Positions 1-7,333 of a stretch of 12,646 bases of DNA are shown here, one piece after another. The stretch spans positions 7,113 through 19,758 of the forward strand of contig NZ_DHXT01000083.1 of assembly GCF_002413825.1 (NCBI RefSeq), written 5' to 3'. The translations under genes were made by a program, and so were the position numbers. Each line of letters begins with the position of its first letter. Position 1 is the stretch's first letter. The notes below the pieces were generated by a model. The model did no database searches, was not told the origin of the DNA, and saw only the letters and a list, made by a program, of their open reading frames with translations. This DNA is from Rhodoferax sp. UBA5149 (lineage in GTDB: Bacteria > Pseudomonadota > Gammaproteobacteria > Burkholderiales > Burkholderiaceae_C).

Positions 1-1310
1 CGGCTCCAAAGCCGCAATCTTGACAACAGCCACTGACGCGAGGGGAAATAAACCCAGCCAATCAGCAACAGAGACAAGCTGATGGCCGCACCCGGATCAA
101 AATGGAGCCAGGCCACCAACACCAGATCCGTCAGCACCACCACCACACCCCCCAGATACCAGAGGCATAGAGGCACCCACCAGCGTTCCAGCTCAAACAA
201 TGAACTGCGCCCGACCGACAGAATCATGCTGACATAGAGCAAAGGCAAGGAAAGCCAACGATAAGCCGTGCTGATGATCTGCACGTCATAAACAACCGAG
301 ACAGCGAACGCCACCGCCACGACGCTGACACTCAGAAAAACGGAGGCGCCCAGCCAACGCGCTGCAGCCCGTTGCACCGGGTCGGCCCGGCTGGCGATTC
401 CCTGCCAGACGCTGAGCGCGAGGACGAGGCACAAGGCCAGCAAAAAGGGGAGCTTGTACCGCAGCGTCTGGCTGTCAGGCCATTGAGCGGCATTGAGCAC
501 CAGCAACACCAGAAAGAAAGCGCCACTCAGCTGAGTCCAACGGCGCGCATGCCGCACCGGCGTGGGGTAATGCGCCATCATCATGAGAAAAGCCCAGGCC
601 GCCCCCAGCGAGGTGCAGCGTACGAAAACCTGGCCCCATTCCAGCATCCAGGGTGCCACCAGCCACAACCGGCCGGTCATCAATGACACTTCGCACAGAC
701 CGGCAAACAACGAGATGCTGGCCAGGCCAAGAAAACGTGCGCCCGCACTGTTCCAGCGAAAAATGCCGACACCCACGCCTACGACAAAGGGCACCACGGC
801 GCACAGCAGGGGGACCCAGAACAGCCAGCCGAGTTCGTCCCACTGTCGCCCATGCACCGCGATCTGTAGCCAGCGTCCATCGGCGAGCTGCAACGCCACC
901 GGCTGGTTCGCGCGCAAGGCCTCGCTCAAAACCGCCCACAGCGCACGCTGCAAATCAAAGAATTGCTGCAACTCCTCCTGGCGCGGCAACATGGAGGGCG
1001 CCTCCACCGCCACCAGACTGGCGAGATTGAGCTGCGGCGCCATGGTAGCCGTATCACGCGACGCTGATCGGATAGCAATGACCCGGTGCGTCGCCTGGGT
1101 TCGCTGCGAGACTTTGAGTGGCTGCGTCGGACTGAAGGCCAGCACACCCTGGCCCTGTGGATCTGGCGCAAAACGCCAACCTACGCTGGGCTCTTGCAGG
1201 GCAACGAACACCGTCACGAGCACCGCGAACACCATGACCGCCAAAGCCAATGCAAACAAGACGCCGGCGCGTGCAGGCGTCCCGCCCAGCGGAGTGGATC
1301 GGGATGGCAT
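1..1310 (-). CDS. Multi-spanning membrane sensor, probable ComP-like histidine kinase (N-terminal part, cut by window edge)
   Basis: The minus-strand frame is open from the ATG at 1310 to the first base, giving 436 residues and no stop, so the gene continues outside the window. Residues about 16-37 form a first membrane helix. Residues about 40-160 are a soluble, probably periplasmic segment (starts PSVGWRFAPDPQG), followed by about eight hydrophobic helices between 162 and 425. The phrase GRSSLFELERWW near 367-378 resembles the linker that follows the membrane block in 7TM/ComP-type histidine kinases (usually RYRLFDIDR-like). The kinase domain itself would lie beyond the edge, so the kinase call is inference. 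A GTG codon directly precedes the ATG and there is no strong Shine-Dalgarno sequence, so the exact start is uncertain. A 251-residue plus-strand frame over the same DNA is a compositional shadow. Confidence 0.7.
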   Translation of the reverse strand, partial: MPSRSTPLGGTPARAGVLFALALAVMVFAVLVTVFVALQEPSVGWRFAPDPQGQGVLAFSPTQPLKVSQRTQATHRVIAIRSASRDTATMAPQLNLASLVAVEAPSMLPRQEELQQFFDLQRALWAVLSEALRANQPVALQLADGRWLQIAVHGRQWDELGWLFWVPLLCAVVPFVVGVGVGIFRWNSAGARFLGLASISLFAGLCEVSLMTGRLWLVAPWMLEWGQVFVRCTSLGAAWAFLMMMAHYPTPVRHARRWTQLSGAFFLVLLVLNAAQWPDSQTLRYKLPFLLALCLVLALSVWQGIASRADPVQRAAARWLGASVFLSVSVVAVAFAVSVVYDVQIISTAYRWLSLPLLYVSMILSVGRSSLFELERWWVPLCLWYLGGVVVVLTDLVLVAWLHFDPGAAISLSLLLIGWVYFPSRQWLLSRLRLWS

Positions 1311-1492
1311 CACGGCGAGAAGCGACAAGGAACCATAGACCGTGGATAGTAGCGGATCACCCAAAGAGGGACGGACTCCCGCCACGCAATCCTGCTACTC
1401 TCCCCGCATGAACACGTCCAAACCTTCCTGGCTCAATAGCGCCGTGGCACGCATCGAAGCACGACGGAGCTGAACGCGCCGAGCCACCCGCC
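1311..1492. promoter_or_regulatory. Divergent intergenic region with two similar -10-like elements
   Basis: This 182-bp gap separates the minus-strand sensor gene from the plus-strand lipocalin-like gene. Two similar elements face outward: GCTACTATCC on the minus strand (TACTAT at 1351-1346) and TGCTACTCTCC on the plus strand (TACTCT at 1396-1401, with a TG that could make an extended -10). Neither has a convincing -35 box at 16-18 bp. The TACTCT element would start transcription close to an ATG at 1408 that opens a 21-codon frame ending at 1473. Promoter function is inferred from motif similarity and position only. Confidence 0.3.
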
Positions 1493-2605
1493 ATGCCACC
1501 CAAGCTCTCACGACGACACCTGCTGGCCGCCGGACTGGCCGCGCCGCTGTGGTCCTTGCCAGCGGGGGCACGGGCGCAAGTGCCGGCTCGGACTGCGCGC
1601 GTGTTGCAGTTTCCACGCGACTTGGGCAGTCACCCGGACTTCGCGATTGAGTGGTGGTACCTCACCGGGAATCTGCGCTCGGGCTTGCCATCGGGTTCCC
1701 TTTTGGGCGAGCGCGAGTTCGGCTTTCAACTCACGTTTTTTCGCTCGCGCGTGCAGGCCACCCAAGGCATGACGTCGGCATTTGCCGCCAAGCAGCTGAT
1801 CTTTGCGCACGCCGCCGTGACCGACGTAACAGACAAAAAACTATGGCACGACCAGCGCATCTCACGGGCCGGTTTTGAAGTGGCCCAAACCAGCGAACTG
1901 GACACCGCCATCACCCTGCGCGACTGGTCGCTGATGCGCGACGACAAACAGTACCGGGCCGTGGCCGCGGGCAGCGGATTTCGATTCGAACTGGCGTTGA
2001 CTGAAACCCAGCCGCTGCTGCTGCAAGGGGATCGGGGCCTGTCGCGCAAGGGGCCTGACGTAAAGCAGGCAAGTTATTACTACAGCCTGCCACAGCTGCA
2101 AGCCAAAGGCTCGCTGGCTTTGGCCGGTCGGCAGCTGCCCGTGCAAGGCAGCGCCTGGCTCGACCACGAATGGAGTCAGGCGCTGCTGCAGCACGACACC
2201 GTGGGCTGGGACTGGATCGGCATGAATTTGTTTGACGGCAGCGCCCTCACCGCGTTTCGCCTGCGGGACCAGGCCGGCCATGCGCTGTGGGACGGTGGCT
2301 CGTTTCGCCATCCCACCATGGGGGCAACGCCGCATGTGTTCAGCCACGGCGAGGTGCTGTTCCAGCCGGTACGCAGCTGGACCAGCCCGTTGACGCGGGC
2401 CAGCTACCCGGTGGAATGGGTGGTACGAACGCCAGCGGACTTTTATACCGTCAAAGCCGTCATCGACAACCAGGAACTCGACAGCCGCAACTCAACCGGC
2501 GCGGTTTACTGGGAGGGCTTGAGCGAGCTGTTTGACAGCAATGGCAAACGGGTTGGGCGCGGCTACCTGGAGATGACCGGCTACGCCAGCCCGCTGCGGC
2601 TGTAG
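1493..2605 (+). CDS. Tat-exported lipocalin-like protein (AttH/CrtC-type hydrolase fold)
   Basis: The product has 370 residues. The N-terminus has a twin-arginine signal (SRRHLL, residues 6-11), a short hydrophobic stretch and an AxA cleavage site near residue 28, so it is probably folded in the cytoplasm and exported to the periplasm. The mature part has the hallmarks of the AttH / carotenoid 1,2-hydratase-like lipocalin family: EWWYLTGNL at 53-61, LDHEWS at 223-228, the GWDWIGMNL strand at 238-246, YWEGL at 339-343 and GRGYLEMTGY near 356-365. Members often sit beside a FtsX-type ABC permease and ATPase; neither is visible here, so its partner is unknown. Substrate and reaction cannot be read from the sequence. 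ATG 1493 is the first possible Met: the frame upstream is open only to a stop at 1409. No clear Shine-Dalgarno precedes it. The gene converges on the LysR gene with a 10-bp gap. Confidence 0.85.
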   Translation: MPPKLSRRHLLAAGLAAPLWSLPAGARAQVPARTARVLQFPRDLGSHPDFAIEWWYLTGNLRSGLPSGSLLGEREFGFQLTFFRSRVQATQGMTSAFAAKQLIFAHAAVTDVTDKKLWHDQRISRAGFEVAQTSELDTAITLRDWSLMRDDKQYRAVAAGSGFRFELALTETQPLLLQGDRGLSRKGPDVKQASYYYSLPQLQAKGSLALAGRQLPVQGSAWLDHEWSQALLQHDTVGWDWIGMNLFDGSALTAFRLRDQAGHALWDGGSFRHPTMGATPHVFSHGEVLFQPVRSWTSPLTRASYPVEWVVRTPADFYTVKAVIDNQELDSRNSTGAVYWEGLSELFDSNGKRVGRGYLEMTGYASPLRL

Positions 2606-2615
2606 CGGCAGGTGT

Positions 2616-3533
2616 TCACTGGCGTGACGGGGTTTCAAACGACGCGATGATATTTTCACGCAGCCAACGATTGGCCTGGTCGTTCTCGGCACTGGCATGC
2701 CAATATAGAAAAATATCGCGCGCGGCCATGTCTATCGGGAACGGGATCAACTGATTGGCCAGTGGCTCATTGGTGGAACGGGCATAGCGCTCCGGCATCG
2801 TCAGCAACAGGTTGGAGCTGCTGACCACCTTGCAGGCGGTCCAGTAGTGCTGACAGCGCAGCTTGATCCGGCGCTGAAAACCCAACCGGGATAGTTCCAT
2901 ATCCTCCATACCCGGTCCGATTTTTCTGGAACTGGCCAGGACATGCTCTTGCGCAAGATAACATTCCAGGCTGATACTGCCCTGGACGATGGGATGGTCT
3001 TTTCTGGCCACAACCAGCATCTTCCCGGCCGCCAGACGCTGGTTGCGAATGTTGTGCGTGAGCGGCAGCAAGACGTCAACGACAGCCGCCAGTGTTCCCG
3101 TTGTCAAATTGGTCTGGAAATCGGAGCGGTTGTGATGCTCGGACGATATTTTTACCTGCGGTGCGGCATCACCGATCCGAAGCATCAGCTCCGGAATGGC
3201 GGCCGACTCAACGATGGGACGCATCCCGATTTTGAATTCCCGCTGGGATGTCAAGGGATCAAAGTCTGATAGCTGACTCAATGAGCCTTCTATTTCGCCG
3301 ATGGCCCGCCGCACAGGACCAATCAGCTCACGTGCGACGGGCGTGGGCGACATGATGTGACCCTGACGCACAAAGAGCGGATCGCCCACCAGAACGCGCA
3401 GTCGACCCAGCGCATGGCTGACCGCCGGTTGTGTCAGCTGGAGTGCTTCGCTGGCCCGTGTAATGCCGCCCTCTGTATAGATGGCATCAAAGACGACGAA
3501 CAGATTCAAATCAATGCGACTGATGTTTTTCAT
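2616..3533 (-). CDS. LysR-family transcriptional regulator
   Basis: The product has 305 residues from the ATG at 3533, normal for LysR regulators. Residues about 7-66 are the winged helix-turn-helix (RIDLNLFVVFDAIYTEGG, then ITRASEALQLTQPAVSHALGR, then DPLFVRQG). Residues about 95-299 are the periplasmic-binding-protein-like effector domain. A GTG 13 codons upstream (3572) would extend the protein. I prefer MKNISRIDLNLF because family members begin this way, although neither start has a strong ribosome-binding site. It is the last gene of the minus-strand signalling run and ends 10 bp from the converging lipocalin-like gene. LysR proteins often control a neighbouring, divergently transcribed gene; here no gene is divergent, so the target is unknown. 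Confidence 0.92.
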   Translation of the reverse strand: MKNISRIDLNLFVVFDAIYTEGGITRASEALQLTQPAVSHALGRLRVLVGDPLFVRQGHIMSPTPVARELIGPVRRAIGEIEGSLSQLSDFDPLTSQREFKIGMRPIVESAAIPELMLRIGDAAPQVKISSEHHNRSDFQTNLTTGTLAAVVDVLLPLTHNIRNQRLAAGKMLVVARKDHPIVQGSISLECYLAQEHVLASSRKIGPGMEDMELSRLGFQRRIKLRCQHYWTACKVVSSSNLLLTMPERYARSTNEPLANQLIPFPIDMAARDIFLYWHASAENDQANRWLRENIIASFETPSRQ

Positions 3534-3586
3534 GGGGTCGGTGCAGGGCCTGTCAGTCAAAAATTGGCGCACTGCGCGCCGTTTCT

Positions 3587-4732
3587 TCAGGCCCCGGTGA
3601 CGGCCGTTTCGCTTCCAAACAAGACGACACGGTTGCGGCCTTCGGTCTTGGCTCGGTACAGGGCCTGGTCGGCGCAGCAGATCAGTTCATCCGGCGACGT
3701 GCCATGGTCAGGGTAGATGGCGATGCCGATGGACAAGGTGGCCTGCAGGCGGAACTCCTCGAACGGGACGATCATCGCGGCGGCGGCGACGCGCCATTGC
3801 TCGGCCCGCACCAGCGCCACGTCCTGCGTCACATTGGGCAGCAGCAGCAGAAATTCCTCGCCCCCAAAACGGCAGGTCACGTCAGCGACACGGGCCTGTT
3901 CATTGAGCATCGTGGCCAGCTTTTTCAGGAATTCGTCGCCCGCCAGATGACCATAGCTGTCATTGACCCGCTTGAAATGATCAATGTCGATCATCATCAG
4001 GCTTAAGCGTTGCCCCTCGCGCTCGCAACGCGCCAGTTCGCGCACCAGTGTGACGTCGAGGTAGCGGCGGTTGTACAGGCCGGTCAGCGGGTCGCGGTTG
4101 GCTTGTTCGCTCAGTTGCGCTTGCAGGGCACGGTTTTCGTCGAGCTGTTGCTGCAGCGCCTGTTCGTTCAGGCGCAATTGCGTGCGCGCGTCGCGCAGCT
4201 TTTGATTGCGGCCGTAGGCAAGTTCGCCAATGAGCAGCAGATAAGCCGACAGGCCAATCACGCACAGCAAGGTGACTGGCCATCCGGTGGCGGGTGCCAC
4301 ATGCCAGCCAAAGAGGGCGACTGACATCAGCGCGCCGCTGAAGAAAGCCAGCATGGCCCACAGGAAGCCTGGGGTGCCCCGGCTGATGGTGTTGTTGAGT
4401 GAGCTGCCGATGAACAAAGTGAAGCCAATCCACAGAGGGAATTGCAGCGCGGCGACCCATAGGCCGATCAACAGGGAATCGACGACCAGGTTGTTCAGCT
4501 CGGCCTGCAGAGACACGGGGGCGCGCTGCGCGCGCCAATACATCAGATGGGGGTAGATGAGAAACTGCAATATGAGCAGGCCCCAGACGATCGGGCTGTA
4601 GTCCTTGCCCCACAAATGGGCACCGATGAAGACAAAGGACACGCCGAAGGAGACCGTGCGCACCCGGTAATCCATCCGCACGATCCAATGGGAGCGTCTC
4701 GTGGTCCCCATCATCGGTCTGGAAGTTGCCAT
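3587..4732 (-). CDS. Diguanylate cyclase, MASE2-GGDEF (DgcC/AdrA-like architecture)
   Basis: This 381-residue protein makes c-di-GMP from two GTP. Residues about 15-165 are a multi-helix membrane region resembling MASE2, the sensor domain of E. coli DgcC (AdrA/YaiC), with IYPHLMYWRAQRAP near 59-72 and a conserved helix start NNLVVDSLLIGLWV. A coiled-coil linker covers about 175-212. The GGDEF domain begins at DPLTGLYNRRY and carries the active-site motif GGEEF at 290-294. An RxxD inhibitory site (RVAD, 281-284) sits at the canonical five-residue spacing, so product feedback inhibition is expected. There is no EAL domain. The gene starts 103 bp after the GGDEF-EAL gene on the same strand; GAGG and AAGA lie upstream of the ATG, giving a weak ribosome-binding site. 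The signal sensed by MASE2 is unknown. Confidence 0.93.
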   Translation of the reverse strand: MATSRPMMGTTRRSHWIVRMDYRVRTVSFGVSFVFIGAHLWGKDYSPIVWGLLILQFLIYPHLMYWRAQRAPVSLQAELNNLVVDSLLIGLWVAALQFPLWIGFTLFIGSSLNNTISRGTPGFLWAMLAFFSGALMSVALFGWHVAPATGWPVTLLCVIGLSAYLLLIGELAYGRNQKLRDARTQLRLNEQALQQQLDENRALQAQLSEQANRDPLTGLYNRRYLDVTLVRELARCEREGQRLSLMMIDIDHFKRVNDSYGHLAGDEFLKKLATMLNEQARVADVTCRFGGEEFLLLLPNVTQDVALVRAEQWRVAAAAMIVPFEEFRLQATLSIGIAIYPDHGTSPDELICCADQALYRAKTEGRNRVVLFGSETAVTGA

Positions 4733-4815
4733 TATCTTAGTTGCCTCTGACCGCCTACTCTATCAGAACGTCAATGGCCGGGCGTGCCGCGTCGGCGTCC
4801 GGGTGGCACTGGCGA

Positions 4816-4841
4816 CGCTGACATCAGCTCAGGCATCAGCG
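4816..4841 (-). repeat. Inverted repeat at the 3' end of the GGDEF-EAL gene
   Basis: CGCTGA (4816-4821) and TCAGCG (4836-4841) form a perfect 6-bp inverted repeat with a 14-base loop, and the second arm includes the stop codon. A shorter alternative stem (GCTGA-TG-TCAGC) is nested inside. No T-run follows, so it is not a standard intrinsic terminator. It might be an attenuating or RNA-stabilising hairpin between the two c-di-GMP genes, or chance in GC-rich DNA. Confidence 0.25.
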
Positions 4842-7328
4842 GCGACCGGTACGCGGAATCAAAGCGGTCAGTTCTTCAGCCTTCATGGCTTTGGCAAACA
4901 GCCAGCCTTGGTAAACCTCGCAGCCGTATTGGCGCAAAAAATCCAGCTGCACTTCGGTTTCCACACCCTCGGCCACCAGTGTCATGCCCAGGCTGTGGGC
5001 CAAGGCAATGATGGCACGGGAAATGGTGGCGTCACCCGCATCGTCGGGAATGCCGTCCATGAAGCTCTTGTCAATTTTGAGCTTGCTCACCGGCAGGGCC
5101 TTGAGATAGGCTAGTGACGAATAGCCGGTGCCAAAGTCATCGAGTGACACGCGACATCCCAGTGCCACCAGGGCATGGAGTTGTTCGCGCGCCTGCTCGG
5201 GCTGCGTCATGGCCACCGACTCGGTGATTTCAATGTCCAGCCACTCGGCCTGCACGCCACTGCGCGCCAATGCTGCGCGCACCTTCTCGGGCAGATCGCG
5301 CTGGCGAAATTGTTGCGCCGAAACATTGATCGCCACCCGCAAGGGCGTGCCGGCCTCAGCCCAGGCGGCAATTTGCTCGCACGCGGTTTCCAGCACCCAG
5401 TCCGACAAGGGCAAAATCAGGCCCGTGGCCTCGGCGACCGGAATGAAGCGGGCCGGCGATACATCGCCCAGTACCTCGTCGTGCCAGCGCAGCAAGGCCT
5501 CCGCCCCTACGATCTCGCCACTTTGCACGCCCACTTGCGGCTGATAATGCAACTGCAACATCCCTTGGGCTAGCGCTTCCTTCAACCGGGTATGCAGTTG
5601 CATGTCTTCGTGCACACGGCGGTCCATCTCCATGGAGTAGCAGGCATAGGTGCCGCGCCCGGCTTGCTTGGCCTGGTACATGGCCATGTCGGCGTAACGC
5701 AGCAAGGTGTCACTGTCCTGGGCGTCGTCCGGGTAGAAAACCAGACCCAGACTGCCACTTGAGTACACATCCTCATCTTGCAGGCGGTAGGAGGCCTGCA
5801 GCGATGCCAGGAGCTTGGTGGCCACACTGACCGCTTCATCCACATCCGCCAGATCGGCGAGCAGAATGGCGAACTCGTCACCGCCCAGGCGCGCCAGCAA
5901 GTCGTTTTCGCGCAAGACGCCGCGAATACGGGCGCCGACTTGCACCAGCAAGGCATCCCCCGTGGCGTGTCCAAAACTGTCGTTCACGGTTTTGAAATAG
6001 TCCAGATCAAGAAGCAGCACCGCCACGCGCAGATCGGAGCGCCCGGCACGCGCCAATGCCTGGCCAAGTTGCAAGCGAAACAGCCAGCGATTGGGCAGGC
6101 CGGTGAGTTCATCGTGGGTGGCTTGGTAGCGCAGCGACTCTTCAAACTTCTTGCGCTCGCTCAGGTCGCGGACGTAGGCAATGGCGTGGCGCGCTCCCTC
6201 GTCTTCCCAGTGACCCAAAGAGATGTCCACCGGCAGCAGCTGGCCATCGCGACGCAGTAGTTTCAAATCCATCAAACCCATGGCACGGGGATGCGGCGTC
6301 ATGAAATAGCCCCGCATCGACTGCGCGTGGCGAGCGCGCAAGTGTTCGGGCAAAAATAGGTCAACGTTTTGGCCTACCAACTCATTCTCTGGGTAGCCGG
6401 TGAGGACTTCCATGGCGGGATTGGCCATCAAAATGCGCCCGGTGTTGTCAACCCACAAAACGCCATCGGGCGCCGCATTCAGCGTTACTTTCTCGCGCAG
6501 ATGTTGCGCCGTCATGCGTTCCAGGGGCCGGCGCAGGGCCTCGTTGAAGGTGGCATGGAACAAAAACAGATAGGCCGCCACCTTGTAAATATGTCCGAGG
6601 ACATTGGCCGCGTCTTTGTCGATCACACCCAGCATGGTGACAAACAACTCCGAGACCGCCGACAAGGCCACCGCAAAAGCAAGCGCCATGACACATTCAT
6701 ATACCAATTTTTCGCGGCGACGCCATAGCATCCCGAGGGTCATCAGATCGATGGTGATGATCGTCCATTCAAGACCGATCTTCAAGGGCGTCAGGCCCTC
6801 CCCTGGGACGAACAAGGCAGGCACGCGGTCTGGCCAAAGCAGCCCGACAAACCCAAGTACGCCGACCGCCGCCAACATCAGAGCCACGGCAAGACGCTTC
6901 TTCAGCTCCGTGACCTCCGGCCCGCTCGGCAGGGATACGTAGACCAGCAATGCGCTTGCTGCCAGCATGCGCGCGGCCAGCCAAAAGAAAATGGATTTAT
7001 GGGGACTGTTGACGGTCATGGCATCCGGCATGCCTGCATAGCCCATGGTGTGCAGAAAATCGAGCAGTCCCACGCCCAAGAATGCGATCCCGAGCAGTAC
7101 AACGGCGCCTTTGCGTGCCGACAAAATAGCGCGGTAGCCGGTGACAAATATCAGCATCGCCACCACCACGGCGAATATTTCCATGAAGGTGTGCCAAAAC
7201 AGGAACGTCATTGGCTCAATCGCGACCTGCCAGCCGGGGTGTGAAACCCACCACAACAACGGCACGGCCAGCGCCAGCAGGGTCCAGCCAGCGGTGATTT
7301 GAAAGCGGTGCGTGTGGTTGTTGGTCAT
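4836..7328 (-). CDS. Membrane MASE3-PAS-GGDEF-EAL bifunctional c-di-GMP enzyme
   Basis: The product has 830 residues. Residues about 10-265 are a seven- to eight-helix membrane sensor of MASE3 type (LLDFLHTMGYAGMPD around 88-102 is the family signature). PAS covers about 278-395, GGDEF 400-565 and EAL 580-825. The cyclase motif GGDEF is intact at 482-486, with an RxxD inhibitory site (REND, 473-476). The phosphodiesterase domain retains EAL (E610), N668 in NVS, E700 and E703 in EITES, D730 D731 in DDFGTG, K751, E787 in EGVE and Q807, so c-di-GMP hydrolysis is also expected. Both activities look competent, and which one dominates cannot be told from sequence. The gene starts 5 bp after the Aer-like chemoreceptor stop, so the two are very likely co-transcribed and perhaps translationally coupled; the start has only a weak Shine-Dalgarno. 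The PAS lacks an obvious cofactor signature. Confidence 0.93.
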   Translation of the reverse strand: MTNNHTHRFQITAGWTLLALAVPLLWWVSHPGWQVAIEPMTFLFWHTFMEIFAVVVAMLIFVTGYRAILSARKGAVVLLGIAFLGVGLLDFLHTMGYAGMPDAMTVNSPHKSIFFWLAARMLAASALLVYVSLPSGPEVTELKKRLAVALMLAAVGVLGFVGLLWPDRVPALFVPGEGLTPLKIGLEWTIITIDLMTLGMLWRRREKLVYECVMALAFAVALSAVSELFVTMLGVIDKDAANVLGHIYKVAAYLFLFHATFNEALRRPLERMTAQHLREKVTLNAAPDGVLWVDNTGRILMANPAMEVLTGYPENELVGQNVDLFLPEHLRARHAQSMRGYFMTPHPRAMGLMDLKLLRRDGQLLPVDISLGHWEDEGARHAIAYVRDLSERKKFEESLRYQATHDELTGLPNRWLFRLQLGQALARAGRSDLRVAVLLLDLDYFKTVNDSFGHATGDALLVQVGARIRGVLRENDLLARLGGDEFAILLADLADVDEAVSVATKLLASLQASYRLQDEDVYSSGSLGLVFYPDDAQDSDTLLRYADMAMYQAKQAGRGTYACYSMEMDRRVHEDMQLHTRLKEALAQGMLQLHYQPQVGVQSGEIVGAEALLRWHDEVLGDVSPARFIPVAEATGLILPLSDWVLETACEQIAAWAEAGTPLRVAINVSAQQFRQRDLPEKVRAALARSGVQAEWLDIEITESVAMTQPEQAREQLHALVALGCRVSLDDFGTGYSSLAYLKALPVSKLKIDKSFMDGIPDDAGDATISRAIIALAHSLGMTLVAEGVETEVQLDFLRQYGCEVYQGWLFAKAMKAEELTALIPRTGRR

Positions 7329-7333
7329 TCTTG

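Noticed and set aside
583..1338. 251-residue plus-strand open frame
   Set aside because: It is antisense to a 436-codon hydrophobic frame with clear membrane helices, and its own translation is rich in Arg, Ala, Thr and Ser with no domain. It is a GC-driven shadow.
3981..4688. 235-residue minus-strand frame
   Set aside because: It lies entirely inside the diguanylate cyclase gene in another frame; the MASE2-GGDEF protein explains the DNA.
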